NCBI RefSeq assembly: GCF_031877795.1 | Contig: NC_133932.1 | Coordinates: 320,001-384,000, forward strand | Direction of reading: 5' to 3' | DNA from: Strix aluco | Taxonomy: Eukaryota > Chordata > Aves > Strigiformes > Strigidae | DNA length: 64,000 nt | Part shown: piece after piece, positions 1 through 45,490 of the stretch | Position numbering within the stretch: position 1 is the first letter of the stretch | Layout: the number at the start of each line of letters is the position of its first letter | Translations under genes and position numbers: made by a program | The notes under the pieces: model-generated | The model's database searches: none | What the model was told of the DNA's origin: nothing | The model's input: the letters and a program-made list of their open reading frames with translations, nothing else

Positions 1-2572
1 CTGTCATCTCGTATTCAGTAATATAGACAGTAGTGCATGCAAAATAAAACAAGAGCCTGCAAACCTCTGGCAAATAATTAAAAAAAAAATTCCTTGAAGA
101 TGAAAGGGACAGGAAGTAGCATACTACTTTGATTTTTCTTTTCAAAAACTGTCATTCCAGTATTATAACTAGAATTTCTGCTTAGCAGTACAAGTTTTGT
201 AACAAACAAACTAACTACAGATAGTATGCTATAAGGCAGAAGTAGCCTTTAAATTGTGGACAGAAATGCATAAAACCATTGAAATTATTCATAGTTTGGA
301 CTGAGCTTTGTAAAACAAGGAGTCTGTTGATAACTTGCACATTGCCTTAAAAATGACAAATAATCCTCTTAATGGCTTGGATTATACATTTCTACACAGA
401 AAAGGTTTAAGAGCTGACTTAATGTACCTTTACTTACAGTGGATCTAAAAAGATCTGTATTTGTCATCCTCAGAGAAGCATACACACTACCCACTTTCCA
501 TATTTAATACCCAAATACACATTTAACAACTGCGTACTTTTCACAATTCCCTGCCCAATGATGAGGAGAAATGAGCTGTATCATTTTCATAACATAAAAG
601 CATGATGCTGAGAAGTCTGGAATTTATACAGAGACCCCTTCTATTATCTGATCATTTGTTACCTCATTTTGACCTTTCTATGAATGCTTACTATGGCCCA
701 CCCAAAAGTATTTAATGAAATTAGTCTAAATTCCAAAATACTTACAAATGTAAAGATGTCACTGACAGTAGCTCCCTAGGATTCATAATCAGCTTCCACT
801 CCAAAGATCAAATTCACTTCCATTTACAAAATACCTTTAGGAGAAACCGTTAATTGATTCAGAGAATTCACACAGTGTGCAACTGAACGCCTTCTGACAG
901 AACAAGTTATGTTCAAATTGTACTGGTTTATTTACAACTGTAGTTTATAAACAGTAACACAAACATCTTTACATGAAAAAAATCTCATTGCTGAAGTAGG
1001 CACAGAGTCAGAGACTCTTCAGGATATTTTCAGAAAGGAGTAGGAAGAGGAAAATGTAATACAACAGCTGCTGGGCAAAACTATAAATACATGAGCATTG
1101 GCCCAGGTGCAATTTCATGCAAATATCTTCAACAGTTCAAGTTCTATTGGTGTTTACTCAGATACTAAGAACAAAAAAAAGGAATTAGTTCCAGAATTAA
1201 GGTGCCCTAGCTTGATTCCTAGTAAAATAACTTAGAATAACTGTTTTTTATAAAGGTCAGTTTAACTTATTTTACCTCCTGATGATGTACAATTCACAGG
1301 TTTTGATGCAAATACTCAGAAGACCTCACGAAGCAAAGCTAATCCCTATTATTTTTATTTCACAGTTTTTGCTAATTTCCACATCAGTCTACAAAGATGC
1401 TATGCCTCGGCCGTAAGGACATTCCTGTACCGAGCTTTTTAACACAAGAACCGTTCTTGGAACAAGCAGAAAGCTGCTGATAAACAATCACATAGTTGCC
1501 ATCTCTCAAACATTAATTGATTTAGAAGATGTTTGTTAAAAGAATATAAACAAATGCTTGAATCAATGAAGGCAGTGAGTAATGAATATGTAGGTATATG
1601 GCACGTGAATCTCTTCACTTTGTGTGCATTAATTTTCTTGCTGAACACACCTTCTATCAGCACATAATTCTGTGCTGAACTGAAAGTTTTTAAATGTCTA
1701 ATTACTATCTTAGACCATTTTGTTTCTGAGGAGCAAGGTAACTTGTTTTCAACTGTCATATTCTGTCAGGAAGAATTAACTTCAATTTCAGTGCACTTCA
1801 ATGCACACTCATCTTTAGAAGAGAAACAGCCTCAACCCCTAAAATGTAAAATGTTGTGTAATTAAAAGAATCACAACCCTGTAATAAAAGCTTATTGTGC
1901 ACAATTCATTTTGGTATTTAAAAATACTCTTAGTACCAATTCCAATTATTTAACCTAGCAGAAGGTAAGACTTTTTAAAAAAAGTTAATTTTACAAATTG
2001 CTTGCATTTTTTTCCATCTATCTGCAGCCCAAGCTGGACTTAACCACTTTTAATGAGAAGGAACCAGTATTTCTAAGATTTTTATCTGCTCTGCTCACAA
2101 ACCTAAGTTTTTAATTGGTCCTTGATACCACCCAGTAGGCAAAATCAAATTTATAGACTGTAGGCAATGGAGATACTTTACTTTCAAGGGACAGTAATTT
2201 AGAAACTTGTTTTCAACCGCCTCTCTGTACCTGGCAGTGCTTCATTCCTTTAACACACTTAACGTGAACCCAGCTGCATCTTCTCTTGGAAAGATGTAGG
2301 TCACTCACATTAAGGCTGCATTAAAAATGAAACAAACTGACCTTTATAATAAACATATCTTCAAAACAAAAAATATAATAAAAAAATTAAAATCCTGTTC
2401 AGAAACTGATAATAATTTACCCTATCTTAAGCCTGCTACTCAGGCACTCCCATCAGCAAACAGAAAAATTCTCTTGAGTTAGTATTAAGTTGGGAAACAG
2501 TCAGCTTGTGTCCGCATAGAGTATCTTGGTTGCTTCTTCTTTATAAACCGTTCTCTACAAAGTCTTTAGTTA
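1..2572 (-). other. TBC1D23: TBC1D23 3' UTR and downstream flank
   Basis: This AT-rich stretch follows the TBC1D23 stop codon on the minus strand and holds no recognisable coding exon. Minus-strand AATAAA signals lie at 1354-1359 and 927-932, so the 3' UTR could be about 1.2 or 1.65 kb long. I cannot tell which is used. Short open frames here have no conserved character and look like chance. The left edge may already be intergenic. Confidence 0.5.
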
Positions 2573-37382
<34,810 letters not shown>

Positions 37383-37408
37383 AGCTGTTGACGTGCCCCC
37401 GCACTCGG

Positions 37409-37549
37409 CCGTAAAGCGCGCTTGGGCCGTGTGTGGTGTAGTGTTTTTTTTTTTTTTCTTTTTTCCGACATCCCTCCTGCCCACGCGCCAGCTCCCGTCC
37501 CCGCCTCCCCCGTGCTGTCGTGAAGTGAGGGCGCCGACCGTAAAGCGCG
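37409..37549. promoter_or_regulatory. Two copies of a CCGTAAAGCGCG element
   Basis: The 12-mer CCGTAAAGCGCG occurs at 37409-37420 and at 37538-37549, 129 bases apart, both just upstream of the TBC1D23 ATG. On the gene's strand it reads CGCGCTTTACGG. I do not recognise a named factor for the whole motif. The exact repetition in a promoter suggests a paired binding site. Confidence 0.4.
37444..37464. repeat. T14-C-T6 tract in the TBC1D23 promoter
   Basis: A nearly pure T tract inside the CpG island, 62-82 bases upstream of the TBC1D23 ATG. On the gene's strand it is an A tract. It may lie in the 5' UTR or exclude nucleosomes, and its length is likely polymorphic. Confidence 0.9.
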
Positions 37550-37922
37550 GAAGCCTGGCACGGGATGGGGCGGTGCCTGCGTGAGGAGAAAAGACGGGTC
37601 CCGGGCGGGCTCTGGCGCGGCCGCCGCCGCGCCCTCACGGCGTCCAGCTCAGACAGCGCCGGGCTTGCCGCGGGGTCTGAGCGGATCGTCGGCGGTGCCT
37701 GCGGGGAGGCTGCGGTGACGGGGCTCTCCCCCGGGGGCGGGAGCTGCCCCCGCCGCGGGCCGGGCCCGGCCGCGCCCACAGGGCCTCCCCCGTCAGGCAG
37801 CCGGCGGTTGGCGCCCGCGTTTTCCCGCCCTGAGCGGGAGCGGCCCCTCAGCGCCCCGAGGAGGCGGCGGCGGCGGCCTTGCGGGGCGGGCCGGCCCTCG
37901 GCCGCGGAGCGGGGCTCTGGCA

Positions 37923-37972
37923 GGAGGACTAGATGATCTTCAAGGTCCTTTCCAACCTAGATGATTCTGTGG
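37923..37972 (+). repeat. 50-base CR1 tail inside the CpG island
   Basis: The sequence GACTAGATGATCTTCAAGGT, then CCTTTCCAACCTAGATGATTCTGTG, is the standard CR1 3' end with very few changes. It is extremely 5' truncated and oriented towards CMSS1. It lies 541-590 bases upstream of the TBC1D23 ATG. Confidence 0.93.
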
Positions 37973-38970
37973 GAGAGGCGCTGGTGCTGCGCGGAGCTCC
38001 CCGCAGGCTGGGCACGGGGGAAGGGCCCTACCGCCGCCTCAGGGCACCGGCAGCGGCAGGTGCCGCCTTCAAGAAGCCTTCGTATTCGGTTTACCCGGCA
38101 GGGAAGCCATTCCGTGAAAAACCTGAATATCTGCGGTTTTCGTAAAGGTGAACTGCTTTGCTGTTTATAGGTTTGATTATTAAATGACTTCCCCTACAGT
38201 CAGCATTGTGACAGGCTATATATACTCCACCGGTCAGAGAGAATGTACAAGCTTTACCCAGAGGGTTCTCTCTTTCCAACGGCCAGAAATCACCGGGTAA
38301 TGTTCATTGGTAACCCTGGCAGAACAACGCTGAAGGTCTCGATCACGCACGTTCCTTACCCACCTTACACCCTCAAAGGGAAAAAAAAAAAAAAAAAGTC
38401 CAGACAAATGTCTCAATTTATACGTGGAATAACATCGCCACCTTGTGATCCGTTCGTGTCCTTACACGGGTCTGTTTTATTTCCACAGCTCGCCTCGGGG
38501 TGTGCTCCAGTACGTCAGTGCCCGGACTTTAGGCGGGATTGCTCCTGTGGAGAGAGAACGCTCGCTTAACTTACGGGATCCATTCCCAAAGAGTCAAGAA
38601 CGTTCATTCAAAGCTAAGACACATTTTCACGTATGTATTAGTTTCTTAGAAAAGATTGTATGAATAATCAAGAAAGTAGGTATTTTACAGCATCAAGCGG
38701 TATTCAGGCAATTAAAAAAAGAATCTTGTGAAGGAGAGGGTAATATTTTTAGTTTCTTCCCTCTTTTTCCCGCTTCATCTGTATTTTTCGCTAAAAAAAC
38801 CCCCAACAACAAAACCAGCGAACAACTTCCTGCACGCATTTTAAAGACTACTTTTATTACTAAGGAAATTTAGGGGAAGATTTTTGTAAAATGCCCAAGA
38901 GCACGGTTTTCCTCCTGGCAGCGCGCGGACTCCCAGCGGCGCCGCCCGAGGGCCGGGCGGGCGGTGCCAG

Positions 38971-38982
38971 TGCGCAGGCGCG
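38971..38982 (+). promoter_or_regulatory. NRF1-like site TGCGCAGGCGCG
   Basis: It matches the nuclear respiratory factor 1 core (GCGCA-N-GCGC type) with one central change. It lies 73-84 bases upstream of the CMSS1 ATG, where such sites are common in TATA-less housekeeping promoters. Confidence 0.55.
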
Positions 38983-39054
38983 GCCCCAGGGCGGAGCCAG
39001 GCGCGGGCCGCGCGCGCCGCCCCGCCCTCCCCGCGTGGCGCTGGCGGCGGCAAC

Positions 39055-39115
39055 ATGGGGGACACGCTGGAGGAGCCGTGGTGGGAGACCCCCTCCGGGG
39101 CGGGCGACAGTCCAG
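39055..39115 (+). CDS. CMSS1: CMSS1 coding exon 1 (ribosomal small subunit homolog; gene continues beyond window)
   Basis: The product is the vertebrate homologue of yeast Cms1, a nucleolar protein linked to small ribosomal subunit processing. Only the first exon is in the window: 20 codons (MGDTLEEPWWETPSGAGDSP) plus one base of the next, ending at donor G|GTACTC. The human protein begins [21 protein letters not shown], so the M-[AG]-D-x-L...WWE...GAG-S-P pattern is shared. The start has a CAACATGG context in a CpG-rich block. Exon 2 (human EASDGEGEGD...) was not found up to 64000, consistent with the very large first intron of this gene in human. FILIP1L, nested antisense downstream, supports the call because the same pair is nested in human. 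Confidence 0.85.
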
Positions 39116-39493
39116 GTACTCTCTCCTGGCCCTCACGCTGGGCTTGAAGTAGTCTTCCGGAGGGCCAGCCCCCTCCTCCCCGGCCCTCCTTCTTCCTTTT
39201 CATTTTTTTCACTTCCCAGCCCCCCGCCTTTCCCTTCTTTGCTTTTAATTTACTTCTCCTGGCTTCCCTCTCTCGTTTGCATTTTATTCCTGTGCCTGCT
39301 TTCCCCTGCTTGCTACCGATGGCGGTTTTGCTTGTAAACAAAATCTCCGCAGCCAGGTGAGGTCTAATCTCTGACCCTTCAGATTCGGGGTAGTTAGGAG
39401 ATAGTTAGAGGAGGAAGCGGCAAACGAAAATATCAGTAGTTAAGTAACAACACGAACCCACTCAACAAAAATACATCTAAGCGAATTTTTAAA

Positions 39494-39513
39494 GGGGGGG
39501 GGGGGGAGGGGGG
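39494..39513 (+). repeat. G13-A-G6 tract
   Basis: Two G runs separated by one A, followed by GAGAGGAGG, lie about 380 bases into CMSS1 intron 1. This sequence can form a G-quadruplex on the CMSS1 non-template strand near its start, and it is a likely place for length errors. Confidence 0.9.
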
Positions 39514-40595
39514 AGAGGAGGAAAACCGCTTGCTTTGAGTTCAGAGCTCCGCTGTCCCCTGCATTTATTTAGCTTTGAAATGTGTTTGTTTCCAAACCGA
39601 GTTTCATCGATGAAAGGATGTTGCATGATGTGTGTTGTTTGCCGTTACCTACGTGAAGTTACTTACAGTTCTGAAAGGCCTTGGAAACAGTAAATCCATA
39701 GCAGAGCCTTTGGAGGGAAGAATACCTGTGGTGTTTGTAAAGCATCACCCATGTGCTCACCCCCTTGCCATGTGTTACTGTAAAAACGCTGGAGTTAAAC
39801 AGCTTTTCTCCAGCCGTTGCTCTTTGGAGTATGGTACTATGGCTGATTTGTCTCTTTTTCCTGATGATTATAATATCTGGCTCCTATACTTGGCTTCTTT
39901 TCAATGTGTCTTAAAGCACTTTACAGCCTGTGGTTGCATCTGTAGTGTTGAGATTTAGTGTGGAAATTTAGGTAGATGTAGACAGCTAAAATGACTTTAA
40001 GACTTTATAGTGCCCTATTTTACTGCTTTTGTTGTGTTGTTTTTTTTAAATTTATTTTTATTAATGTAAAATTGGTAAGAGTTGAGAGTTATTGGGAGTT
40101 ATCTGCATCTCTGGGAAGACTCCATATCTTTCAGTGTCTTGACAGTGGTTGCTTATTTCCTGTGAAAAGGTACTTGGAGAATAGTTTGAGAGGGACCAAT
40201 ATAAAAATTGTATATATGTTATAAAGAGGGATCACAAGCCCCAATAAGGCACCTGAGCATTCCAGTTTTATTTTTAGTCTCAGGTAAGTTCCTTAAGCAG
40301 TTCCAGTTCCCATGGTAAATGCTGTTTATTAGGAATTTCTCATTCAGGAGTCATAAATATCTTAAGAGCCTACCTACACGTTCTGCCAACCAGAGGTTTC
40401 ATTTGGGGTGGATGGTAAGCTGATTTATGTAATGTTGGCAGCTTTCCTTTAGAAACTGGATACAAAGTGGGACTTGGATGATAAACTTTGACATGATGGA
40501 TAAAACTTTGAGATGAGACTGTGACAACTCTTCCAGTTAAGTAAAACTCCTTGGGATTTTTGCAATTGCGCTGTTGAGCTACTACAATAATTCAG

Positions 40596-40660
40596 GTGGG
40601 AAGTAACCTCTGGAGGTGTCTAATCCAGCCCAGTGCTAAAAGCATTATATGCCCTTTACT
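40596..40660 (-). repeat. Degraded CR1 tail (minus orientation)
   Basis: GGGAAGTAACCTCTGGAGGT, then GTCTAATCCAGCCC, resembles the reversed CR1 3' end (GGAAGGGACCTCTGGAGGTCATCTAGTCCA). It is short and diverged. Confidence 0.65.
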
Positions 40661-43375
40661 CCAAGAACATTCTTTGAGTGTGTTACGAGTAATGATTACA
40701 GGTGAGTGTTGTGCAAGCCGGGTACTCTGCTGTCCGTATCCCACCTTTGTAAACTTGTTGGCAGGTTCTTTATGTGGAGCCTGTTGTTGTATTAAGTTGA
40801 CACAAGCCATCAGTAAAGTAAGAAGGACATCTGTTACTTTTATTTTATGTAGCTATTTTTCACGTACAACAGATGTAAAATCAAAGGTTAATTTGTACCA
40901 CATCTTACGGATACTGTAGAACGCTTTAAAATCTGTTGGCATGAAATAGGAAGTCAGGCTTTACAATGTAAGCAGCAATACAAGAAAATAGTTGCCAATT
41001 AGCAAGCACTTTTGACAGCTGTGAACAAGTTTATTTCTGTGAAACATTGTTTTGTTAAAAAACATGTTTACTATCTAACTTAATTAGCTGACCTATTTTA
41101 AAAAATCATCTCTACCACAACTGTAGGTGCCAAGCAGAAAAATTCTAAGTGTACTGTACTTTTTAAATACTGGTCTTTTGCCAAGTCTTTTAAGACTAGC
41201 TCTAGAATAAGTCCTGACCAGTGGAATAGCCTTCCTAATAACTCAGTCCTCAAAAGTGTCTTAGGTTTTAGCATCTTGTAGTTAGAAGAGGCTAGTTTCA
41301 AGATGAAGTGTATGAAAGATGTTCAGACTCACTTCAAGGGTATGAAAACACAAAATATATATCCTAGTATATGGATATAAAAATAATTCTTAATTTGCTT
41401 TTGGCCACATCATTGGTCATCAGTATTTTAGAATCCATATTAAAGATTAAAGCTAGTTACTCTCACTTTGAGATGTGAATGTTTACCCTGGTGGTTTGTA
41501 GATGTAAAAAACCCCAAAACAACCTGACAAAAAAAAATAGAGAATGGTTAGGGATTATTGTCTGCTTATCAGTGTTATTTAGTGTTACACGTGTGCCAAG
41601 TCATTTAACTGCAGGGCTTCCTCCCCTCCCTTTTTCCAGTTGATGTCACAACTATGTCCAGTTTTGAATATGATTTTTATATTGCATTCAGAACTATAAG
41701 GGAGAGGATAAGGAATACTAAGGAGTTTGTTTAGTATTGGTAGAAGACACCAACTTTTTCCTCTTCTCTCCATGAACAGAAAAAGCACTTCTCACAGCAC
41801 TATGAACGTCCGTATCTCGCCAGTAGCCAGCATGCCACATCTCCCCAGCAGTTCGAGGGAGAGGGATCGACTTCTATTTTCCAGAAATTCTTCCAGTTTC
41901 CTCCTTTTATGTTACCACTCCTTGTCTTTCATTCTCCATGCTTTGAGTCCCTTAATCCTGTAAGAATGTAGCATTCCCGTTTGTCGGTTTGTTTAGATCC
42001 TTAAGTAAGAGTCTGTTGGGCCATGTCCCTCCTAGGCAGAAATTAATTGTGTTATCCCAAGCAAGACAAGAGCAGAAAACAGGGAAACTATCAGCAGTAC
42101 ACATAGGTGAGAAGTATAATATGGTACCACGGAGGATGATTTAACCGTACCTGGGTTTGTTGTGGGCTCTAAAGGATTCTATTGTGGGAATTCTTTTGCC
42201 AGAGGTTTTCTTTCTTTTCTGTAGACTGGCAATAAACGGTGCCAAATAGCATCAATTTGTTATATGTGATTTGCAACTGCTGGGAAGTGGACTGTTCATT
42301 GTAGCACATTCAGTGGGAGTTTTGTTGCTTGATCGGAGCTGAGATCTGTCGGCGGACTTGTGCATGGGGAAGTTTGTATCTTCTTCCTATTTTTTTTTTC
42401 TCATCCATGAATTGCTGTCCCTTCTGATGAAACTTGTTCTTATACTGGAGATCTCTCTGATAAGCATGCCAAGCTGGCAGCTGCTTTCTGAAAGTTGTGT
42501 TTCTTTGCATTTACATGCACTCATTCTGCAAGTTGCAGAACTTATAATGGTGTGCTTCTGTGAACTTTATTTGGATCTGAGCCTATATGACATGGAGCCT
42601 TGGAACTTTATAGTTATCTGCAGATTTAGTGAATAAAATTTGAAGCCTTTTCTTTTTAATATGGAAGAGTCATTCTTTAATTTCTGCATTTTGACACAAG
42701 TGTGTCTTGTAGGACGCAAGCTGAAATAATTTTTCAGTAGACTGATCTTTTAAACTTTTCTTTTTTTCAAGTACTTCTAGAGAATTTCTTGTGGAGCTGT
42801 TGAGGGAGGCATAGGTTTCTGTTGTGGGATTGCAAAAATAGTCACGCAGCAGTGCTAATGTGTTGTACTGTCACAGTGGCTAAGTTAAACTTTCAGCTGT
42901 GAAACAAAAGGGAAAAAATCGTGTAACTGAATGCATCAAAATCTCTCCTTGCTTCAGCAAAAGGATTGCGATTTTGTCTATGGCACTGATCACCGCCAGC
43001 TTTTGCTTTATTTGGGAATTAGGATTTGGCAGTTCTTAAAGAAAGACCTATGTGAAAGGAGTTTTCCCACAAATTATCAGTTGAGCCATTTAGACTGTTG
43101 GAATGCACTCTGTTAGGGGAAGAAGAATGAGGGAGATGTTAACACCAGGGAAATCAATTAATTTTTATATTTTAAAACAGTAACTCATGTTAGTTGGTAT
43201 TTACAGGATTCCTATGGGGGGTTTCTTGCAGTAACAGTGTCTTGTTAGCTTTAAGTTTCTAAAGTGGAACAGTGAGAAATTTTTTGTCAGAGCAACAATC
43301 ACTATTTTTCAGAAAATTGAAAACAACAAACCTGGAGTCTCTTCTAATGTTTTGATTTTTTTGGTGCGTTGGCTG

Positions 43376-44301
43376 AAAGGAAACTTTGAGGGGATCGAGT
43401 GCACCCTCAGTAAATTTGCAGATGACACCAAGTTGGGTGGGAGTGTTGATCTGCTCGAGGGTAGGGAGGCTCTGCAGAGAGATCTGGACAGGCTGGAGCG
43501 ATGGGCTGAGGCCAGCTGGGGGAGTTTCTATAAGGCCAAATGCCGGGTGCTGCCCTTGGGCCACAACAACCCCCAGCAGTGCTACAGGCTTGGGGAGGAG
43601 TGGCTGGAGAGCTGCCAGTCAGAGAGGGACCTGGGGGGGTTGACTGACAGCCAGCTGAACAGGACCCAGCAGTGTGCCCAGGTGGCCAAGAAGGCCAGTG
43701 GTATCCTGGCTTGTATCAGCAACAGTGTGGCCAGCAGGGACAGGGAAGGGATCTTACCCCTGGACTCGGCACTGGTGAGGCCGCCCCTCGATGAGTGGGT
43801 TCAGTTTTGGGCCCCTCACTCCAAAAAGGCCATTGAATGGCTCGAGTGTGTCCAGAGAAGGGCAACGGAGCTGGTGCAGTGTCTGGAGCACAGGTCTGAT
43901 GGGGAGCGGCTGAGGGAACTGGGGGGGTTTAGTGTGGAGAAGAGGAGGCTGAGGGGAGACCTCATGGCCCTCTACAACTCCCTGAAAGGAGGGTGCAGAG
44001 AGGGGGGATGAGTCTCTTGAGCCAAGGACCCAGCGCCAGGACAAGAGGGAATGGCCTCAAGCTGCGCCAGGGCAGGGTCAGACTGGCTCTTAGGAAGGAT
44101 TTCTTTGCAGAAGGGGTTGTTGGGCGTTGGAATGGGCTGCCCAGGGCAGGGGGGGAGTCCCCATCCCTGGAGGGGTTGAAGAGTCGGGTTGACCCAGCGC
44201 TGAGGGATCTGGTGGAGTTGGGAACTGTTAATGTTGGGTTGATGGTTGGACTGGATGATCTTCAATGTCTTTTCCAACCTAGACGGTTCTGTGATTCTGT
44301 G
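43376..44301 (+). mobile_element. CR1 LINE, 5' truncated, with partial ORF2 (reverse transcriptase) frame
   Basis: About 0.93 kb of a fairly young CR1. The frame open through 43352-44011 carries the typical [15 protein letters not shown] (the FADD RT motif), then [24 protein letters not shown] and the [10 protein letters not shown] segment. The frame breaks near 44011 and the tail (RTRGNGLKLRQGRVRLALRK, WNGLPRA) continues in another frame from 43993. The element ends with TTCCAACCTAGACGGTTCTG and TGATTCTGTG. The RT fingers and the endonuclease are missing, so it cannot move by itself. It lies 1 kb beyond the FILIP1L stop on the opposite strand. Confidence 0.96.
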
Positions 44302-44846
44302 AGTGAATTTTAAGTCTTTTAAAGAAGATATACTGTAAGAAAAGCAAAAAGGCAAATTCTCTCATGGATGAACTAGAACTACTTGTGCAAAGAGTTAGTT
44401 TGGTTAAAAAACCACTTCACTAAGGGTTATGAATGCAGTTACCTATTTTGCTTGAATGTGAGCAGTTGAAAGGAAGGGCAAAATTGTGGATGAATGCAAG
44501 AACAAAATTGCGCTTCTAAGTCACAACTTACTGTTGAACTTGGCACAAATTTTGATCAGTTCCGAAATACTGTTTAAGAGAACTGAAATCAAAATACTGT
44601 AGTCCAGATAAAATGGCAAAAGTTTATACAGCTAATACAAACAATATCCATCTTAATTCTCGCATCTATTTTCCTAAGATAACTTCTGCACCAATGTGAG
44701 TGGGGATAATCACACTAGTTAACTCATTGAGGAGAGAATTGTTCATCTTCAAATCATGCTTTTAAAGTGATGCCTGGCACAACAAGGAGCTCTGCATTTG
44801 TTTAAATTCTGTACATTATAACAGAGCAGATTTCTCCATACATCTC

Positions 44847-44852
44847 TTTATT
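44847..44852 (-). terminator. FILIP1L: Candidate FILIP1L polyadenylation signal
   Basis: AATAAA on the minus strand, 450 bases beyond the stop of the terminal FILIP1L exon and before the CR1 element. This would give a short 3' UTR for the spliced isoform. No RNA evidence is available. Confidence 0.4.
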
Positions 44853-45301
44853 CTGACTTTACTACTGAACATAAGATATCCATACTGAAACATTTCTTGG
44901 CTAGACCAACCTTGAAAACAAAATGGCACCTCCTGCAACCCCTCTTCATTTGATTGACCATATGTTTTTATAAATCTACAGAGACAACATTAGTATTGTT
45001 ATTTGTGGAACATGTCAATGCTGAATTTATAGTAGAAACTTATTTGTGTCTCATGTGCTTCTCCACTGTGAGGGCCAAAGTCTGAAATTATACCAGAAAA
45101 ATGGGAGCAGGGCTTGGTCCCTGCAGACATGCAGTTACCTTTGGCTCCTAAGAATTTGGCTGTCTCTTGATGTCCTGTGATTGGTGACCATTGACGTGCT
45201 GGCCATGTGGATGGTTTCAGATGTTTCCCCAGTGGAAACAACTACTGTTGAGATTCAGATTGCTTAAATCCGTTTTAATGTCATAGATCATAGAAAATTA
45301 T

Positions 45302-45490
45302 TTACCTTCTCCCTCCGCTTTGAAGGCAAGTTTTAGACACAGTCCTTATAATGTGTAGCTTTCCAGAACTGCTGTCTTGGAGCGGTTTGTTGAGATGTCC
45401 GACAGGAATTTTGGCAGGTGCTTTGGTTGTGCTCGTAGGCTTTGGTTTGGGGATCCGAGTTGGAACTGAACGACGGAACGCATCAGTAAT
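45302..45490 (-). CDS. FILIP1L: FILIP1L terminal coding exon
   Basis: A 62-codon in-frame exon that begins [20 protein letters not shown] and ends CLQSGGRR with TAA at 45302-45304. The acceptor is TGGTTTATTTCAAG. Its phase fits the donor at 59009 exactly. The PTRIP motif also follows the Thr/Pro-rich region at the C-terminus of the paralogue FILIP1 as I recall it, so the splice is probably ancestral. The end GAGAAG|GTAAAT also looks like a donor, so a further exon cannot be excluded. Composition and codon order are clearly coding, unlike the flanks. Confidence 0.82.
   Translation of the reverse strand: MTDAFRRSVPTRIPKPKPTSTTKAPAKIPVGHLNKPLQDSSSGKLHIIRTVSKTCLQSGGRR

Larger units (their letters stand above)
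37383..39054. promoter_or_regulatory. Head-to-head promoter interval of TBC1D23 and CMSS1
   Basis: The two start codons point away from each other and lie 1672 bases apart. The interval has a CpG-rich left part (to about 38080), an AT-richer middle (38090-38880, including an A17 tract near 38380) and a second CpG-rich block that contains the CMSS1 start. Transcription start sites cannot be placed from sequence alone. Whether it acts as one bidirectional promoter or two separate ones is open. Confidence 0.75.
38925..39180 (+). promoter_or_regulatory. CMSS1: CpG-rich CMSS1 promoter and exon 1 block
   Basis: A compact CpG-dense stretch (GCGCGC, GGCGCCGCC) surrounds the CMSS1 ATG. It is TATA-less. 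It is separated from the TBC1D23 CpG island by roughly 0.8 kb of ordinary composition. Confidence 0.8.

Noticed and set aside
38841-39341. 166-codon minus and 148-codon plus frames around CMSS1 exon 1
   Set aside because: Same GC-rich effect; the plus-strand frame is out of register with the conserved CMSS1 start.
41190-41300. Resemblance to a LINE 3' region (GTGGAATAGCCTTCCTAATA)
   Set aside because: Only about 25 bases look repeat-like; too short and diverged to call.
43754-44355. Minus-strand frames of 96 and 127 codons
   Set aside because: They are the reverse reading of the CR1 ORF2 and 3' tail.
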